Below, piece after piece: positions 60,965 to 64,000 of a DNA stretch of 64,000 nt. The DNA lies in NCBI GenBank assembly GCA_963691655.1, contig OY829326.1, positions 36,049,989 through 36,113,988 on the forward strand, in the 5' to 3' direction. Under the pieces are notes generated by a model that worked only from the letters and a program-made list of their open reading frames with translations, did no database searches and was not told where the DNA came from. This stretch comes from Toxonevra muliebris. Its lineage: Eukaryota; Arthropoda; Insecta; Diptera; Pallopteridae. Within the stretch, counting starts at the first letter, position 1. The number at the start of each line of letters is the position of its first letter. Made by a program: the position numbers and the translations under genes.

Positions 60965-63900
60965 ATTAGCGATATTTTTATATTTTACATTTTTTCTCAC
61001 AGTTCTATTTTAATATTATTCTACTTTGTGTCTTAAATTGTAAGCCAAGCATTTATGCAAGACCTTTGCATATGGATAACTTGACTAGTCTTTCATTTGA
61101 TAAGCTTAAAAAATAAGATCTAAAAATGTAAATCAATGATAATTAAATAGAGGAATTTTCACAAAATCTGTAAGAGTCATACTGGTTTGAAGGAAAATTT
61201 ATTCAAATTAAATAATTGGTATCGCATTGTCTATGTTGAGTTCAGGTGATCAAAGTGGTACTCAAAAAATGATAAATATACACACATTTAACTTATAGTG
61301 ACCGCTAGAATCACCCTATCCTAAGTTGATACACCACATAGAAAAAATCGCATTCTACTAAATAAGAAAATTGTATTTTGTTTATATTTTCTTCGTATTG
61401 CACACCACGTGTAATTTTTTACGGAGAGTTAAAACACAGTACAAAGAGTATATTCCTTTTCTCTCTTCTCTCTTTTATTTATGTGGCTTTTACGAATGAA
61501 GAAAGGAGAATGCCTCTGTATCGCTACTAAAAAGCTCATCAAAATCAATAATGCTACCCAAAAAGTCTTTGTTTTTTGCGATGAATAACCGAATAAAAGT
61601 CTGCGCATTGTACTGACATGACAACCGAGAGCATTAAAACGGATGTCGTTTTGAAATTTCAAATTTAACGCAAACGTATGCAAAGTGTAGTACTACAGTA
61701 TACTTGGAAATAAAGCAATGTGTGAAATTTGAGTGGTGCAGGGGTAAGTCATGGAAGAGGTATTGGTTCCTTTGATAAGAAAACAGGGTGGGTTCTTTGC
61801 GCTTTCAAATCGATACAAATTTTCAAGAATTTACCATATTGTATTCATTTATCATTTTTTATCCTTCAAAAAAATTTACAAATAACTTTTCAGCATGAAA
61901 ACTTTTCTCTCCCAAATTAAAGATTTTTATATTGAGAAAACAATGTTTCAAACTGTATTTTAAATTTTGAAAATGGTCAAGAGCCTCTTCTACTATAAAT
62001 ATATAGCGGTGGGTCTGCTTCAAAAGAACGTATGTGTTTCGCTATAATTTTCAGGTTGTATTTGGTAATTTAAGTAATTTAAAACTTTGCTTTTCACAAA
62101 GTGTTTCCTTAAAATCAAATAATTCTGCATTTGATGTTTTGGATCAAAACACAAGTTTTACTTTTTATTAATATTGCAATAAGTTGAACTGAGTTTTAGT
62201 ACTGGGAAACTAAATCTACTACATAGCTCCTCTGTAATTAATGTGATTTAATTTGAACCAATATAAATCAGTAACTTATTAGATAAACTAGATTAGAGAT
62301 ATTAACGAAAAAACCTTTAATGTTAGGTGAAGAAACATCTGAAGGAAATGAGTGTATTTTAATAGTAGAGTCGGGAGACCTCTCCTTTGTTATTCATATA
62401 AATATCTGTTTTAAATTATTTACTGTGGAGTAGAGTGGGTACCCGCATATAATCGATCATACTGTATAGGATAAAAAAGCAGTAAAATAACTTCTTTCTA
62501 TTCTATTAGTTTCCCGCTTTTTAGATTGAATTTATCAAATTTACAGTTAAACCTAAAATAAGTGATTTTACATGAACATTATCTCCCATAATAAGTTCGC
62601 GTTTTTCCAAGAGCAATTGCTACTTTTAGTGGCATACAATAGTGAAAACAGGTTGCATTGCCATGAAAAAGTAAAGACCTTATCCACTTATTCTAATACA
62701 AATGTCAAATGCCTTTAGAAAAAACATAATAGTTCAATTATGGAGAATCGCTTGTGGTAGGCTAATCAGCTACTCAAACGATAATTAAGTAATCAAACTA
62801 GTCCATATACCTAGATTCAGTCCAATGCTCTCTATAAAGCTACCACAACACTCTTGAGTCAATGAGATTTCCAAGAAGCACTCAAAATAGTTACTCTTCC
62901 TCGCAAGATCATCAGCAAGCTCGTTTCATATTATCAGAATGCACTGGAGCCCAGTTTTATATGGTTGGCTCTAAAAACCATATATGTGAAGTGGAATAGA
63001 GAAAGGAGGCTAACGACCAGCTAAATGCTCTTTTCGATGATGCAATTCTCAAATCCCGGGAATACCTGGTCGTTAAACTCCTTCTTTCTTTATCCATTCC
63101 ATGTCACACATATTACACAGTTTGATAAAAAACAAAAAAAAAAAACTTTTTTCGAGGTTTACACCTGTCTTACGTTTAGTCAAGCAGAAAAAACTGCATA
63201 CTCAGAATTTTCAATTGACCCTCAAAATCTGGACTTAAGGCCAAAAACCCCATTTTTGATAGGCGAAAGCATATACTATATATCACAGGAGTAAGTTTTT
63301 ATATTCTATTGAAAAAAAGATTTTACCAGAGTTAGAGGGCAAAACATAAGGAAAATCGAAAAAATTTTTACATTTTTTCATTTTGAATGGCGTTTCAAAC
63401 GATTATCTATTGTATATATCAGAGTATATGAAAATAAACTGGATTCAATGCTGTTTCCAACGAGTTATAAAATTTTAAAATCCATTGAGGTGTGGCTGAT
63501 TTCTTTAAATCTTTTATTTGACTACACAAAAAATTTCAATACGTAGAATGTAAGTATTTGTATATGAGTATTACTCCAACTAAGTATTTAAGTATACAAT
63601 ACAGCAGCTTAAAAATGCACGCATTTTTTTCCAGTATATGATGCTTGAAGTCGAATATCTCAATCAAACCTAAATGGATTTTGAAATACAGTTTATTTAT
63701 TTATACCTTTATGCTCACACTGGTAAACAAAATAGTGGTTTAAAACGTCATTCGAAATGAAAATATAAAATAAAATTTTTTTGTGTTCTAAAAGGTTTAT
63801 GTTTATTTTAAATTCAGTCAATAATATTTTTAGACTAGACCCATCCTACCCTATGATTTTCGAGCCGCAGATTACGAATTCGAGGGCTGCTTTTTCAAAT

Positions 63901-64000
63901 TGGCATTAGTTTTCACATAACCTCAAAATTTTCGGATTTTCTAAAAAATTTCATGTTTTTCAATTAAAATTAGTCAAAAAGCACAGTTAATTTAATTTTA
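60965..64000. other. 3' flank of parkin, intergenic, no gene seen
   Basis: After the parkin stop the sequence is AT-rich. Open frames at 61429-61683, 61729-61920 and 63025-63294 have no domain. A decayed LINE RNase H piece sits at 62680-63060. Confidence 0.5.
62680..63060 (-). pseudogene. decayed LINE RNase H remnant
   Basis: On the minus strand the frame around 62880-62970 gives N-W-A-P-V-H-S-D-N-M-K-R-A-C and then, after a frameshift, D-D-L-A-R-K-S. This matches W-x-P-G-H-S-x-x-x-G-N-E-x-A-D-x-L-A-R of LINE RNase H. Stops and the frameshift show decay. Confidence 0.45.

Noticed and set aside
63025..63294. 89-codon plus-strand frame
   Set aside because: It starts within the antisense of LINE debris, contains a poly-Lys run and no domain; not supported as a gene.
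1..64000. CRISPR arrays, operons, ribosome binding sites, origins
   Set aside because: The window is clearly eukaryotic, with spliced genes; nothing of this kind is expected or seen.

Overview
The window is AT-rich nuclear DNA from a higher fly. The coding exons are closest to Brachycera. Short tRNA-derived elements with a CGGA-TCGG core and CCTAAC tails, together with many CAA/CAG microsatellites, point to a tephritid fruit fly; this is inferred, since no species marker was read. Several genes (Eip78C, Ilk, Trm112, a malate/lactate dehydrogenase-like gene, OARD1/TARG1-type macrodomain genes, parkin) are, as I remember it, close neighbours at Drosophila cytological position 78C, so the window looks like a conserved local block enlarged by long introns and decayed transposons.

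Layout. Positions 1-27.6 kb hold the 5' part of a minus-strand nuclear receptor gene, Eip78C. The N-terminal exon of the E78A-type isoform is at 5669-6590. Three phase-compatible exons at 17.1, 24.7 and 27.5 kb probably encode another isoform's N terminus. The DNA-binding and ligand-binding exons lie to the left, outside the window. The long introns carry a piggyBac-like MITE, a TA-flanked MITE, SINEs, decayed LINE pieces and a (CCTAA)22 array. At 28.5-31.4 kb is complete six-exon Ilk (minus, 448 codons), and at 32.7-33.2 kb complete three-exon Trm112 (plus). At 34.0-42.2 kb lies a ten-exon minus-strand gene for a WW-domain protein with two CUE-like domains; the exon chain I derived is in frame throughout (787 codons, 594 without a large cassette exon). 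At 43.9-46.5 kb is an Ldh_2-family malate/L-lactate dehydrogenase-like gene with an optional upstream exon that adds a mitochondrial-type presequence. A probable divergent first exon starts at 46.7 kb.

Positions 51.4-58.2 kb hold the most unusual part: four genes with six TARG1/OARD1-like ADP-ribosyl-hydrolase macrodomains. Two genes (A and D) each encode two different macrodomains in tandem and have identical lengths for their first three coding exons. One single-domain gene (B) lies between them. Another (C, minus strand) is split by a 3.1-kb intron that contains the whole of gene D on the opposite strand. Parkin follows at 59.2-61.0 kb (plus, seven exons, 482 codons, complete). The rest to 64 kb is intergenic with a decayed LINE RNase H piece.

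How the genes relate: ILK acts at integrin adhesions; Trm112 activates methyltransferases of tRNA, rRNA and translation factors; parkin is the mitophagy E3 ligase; the macrodomain enzymes are expected to remove ADP-ribose from acidic residues. They share a neighbourhood rather than a pathway. All exon boundaries come from reading splice consensus, phase and domain continuity by eye; no alignment or transcript data were used.
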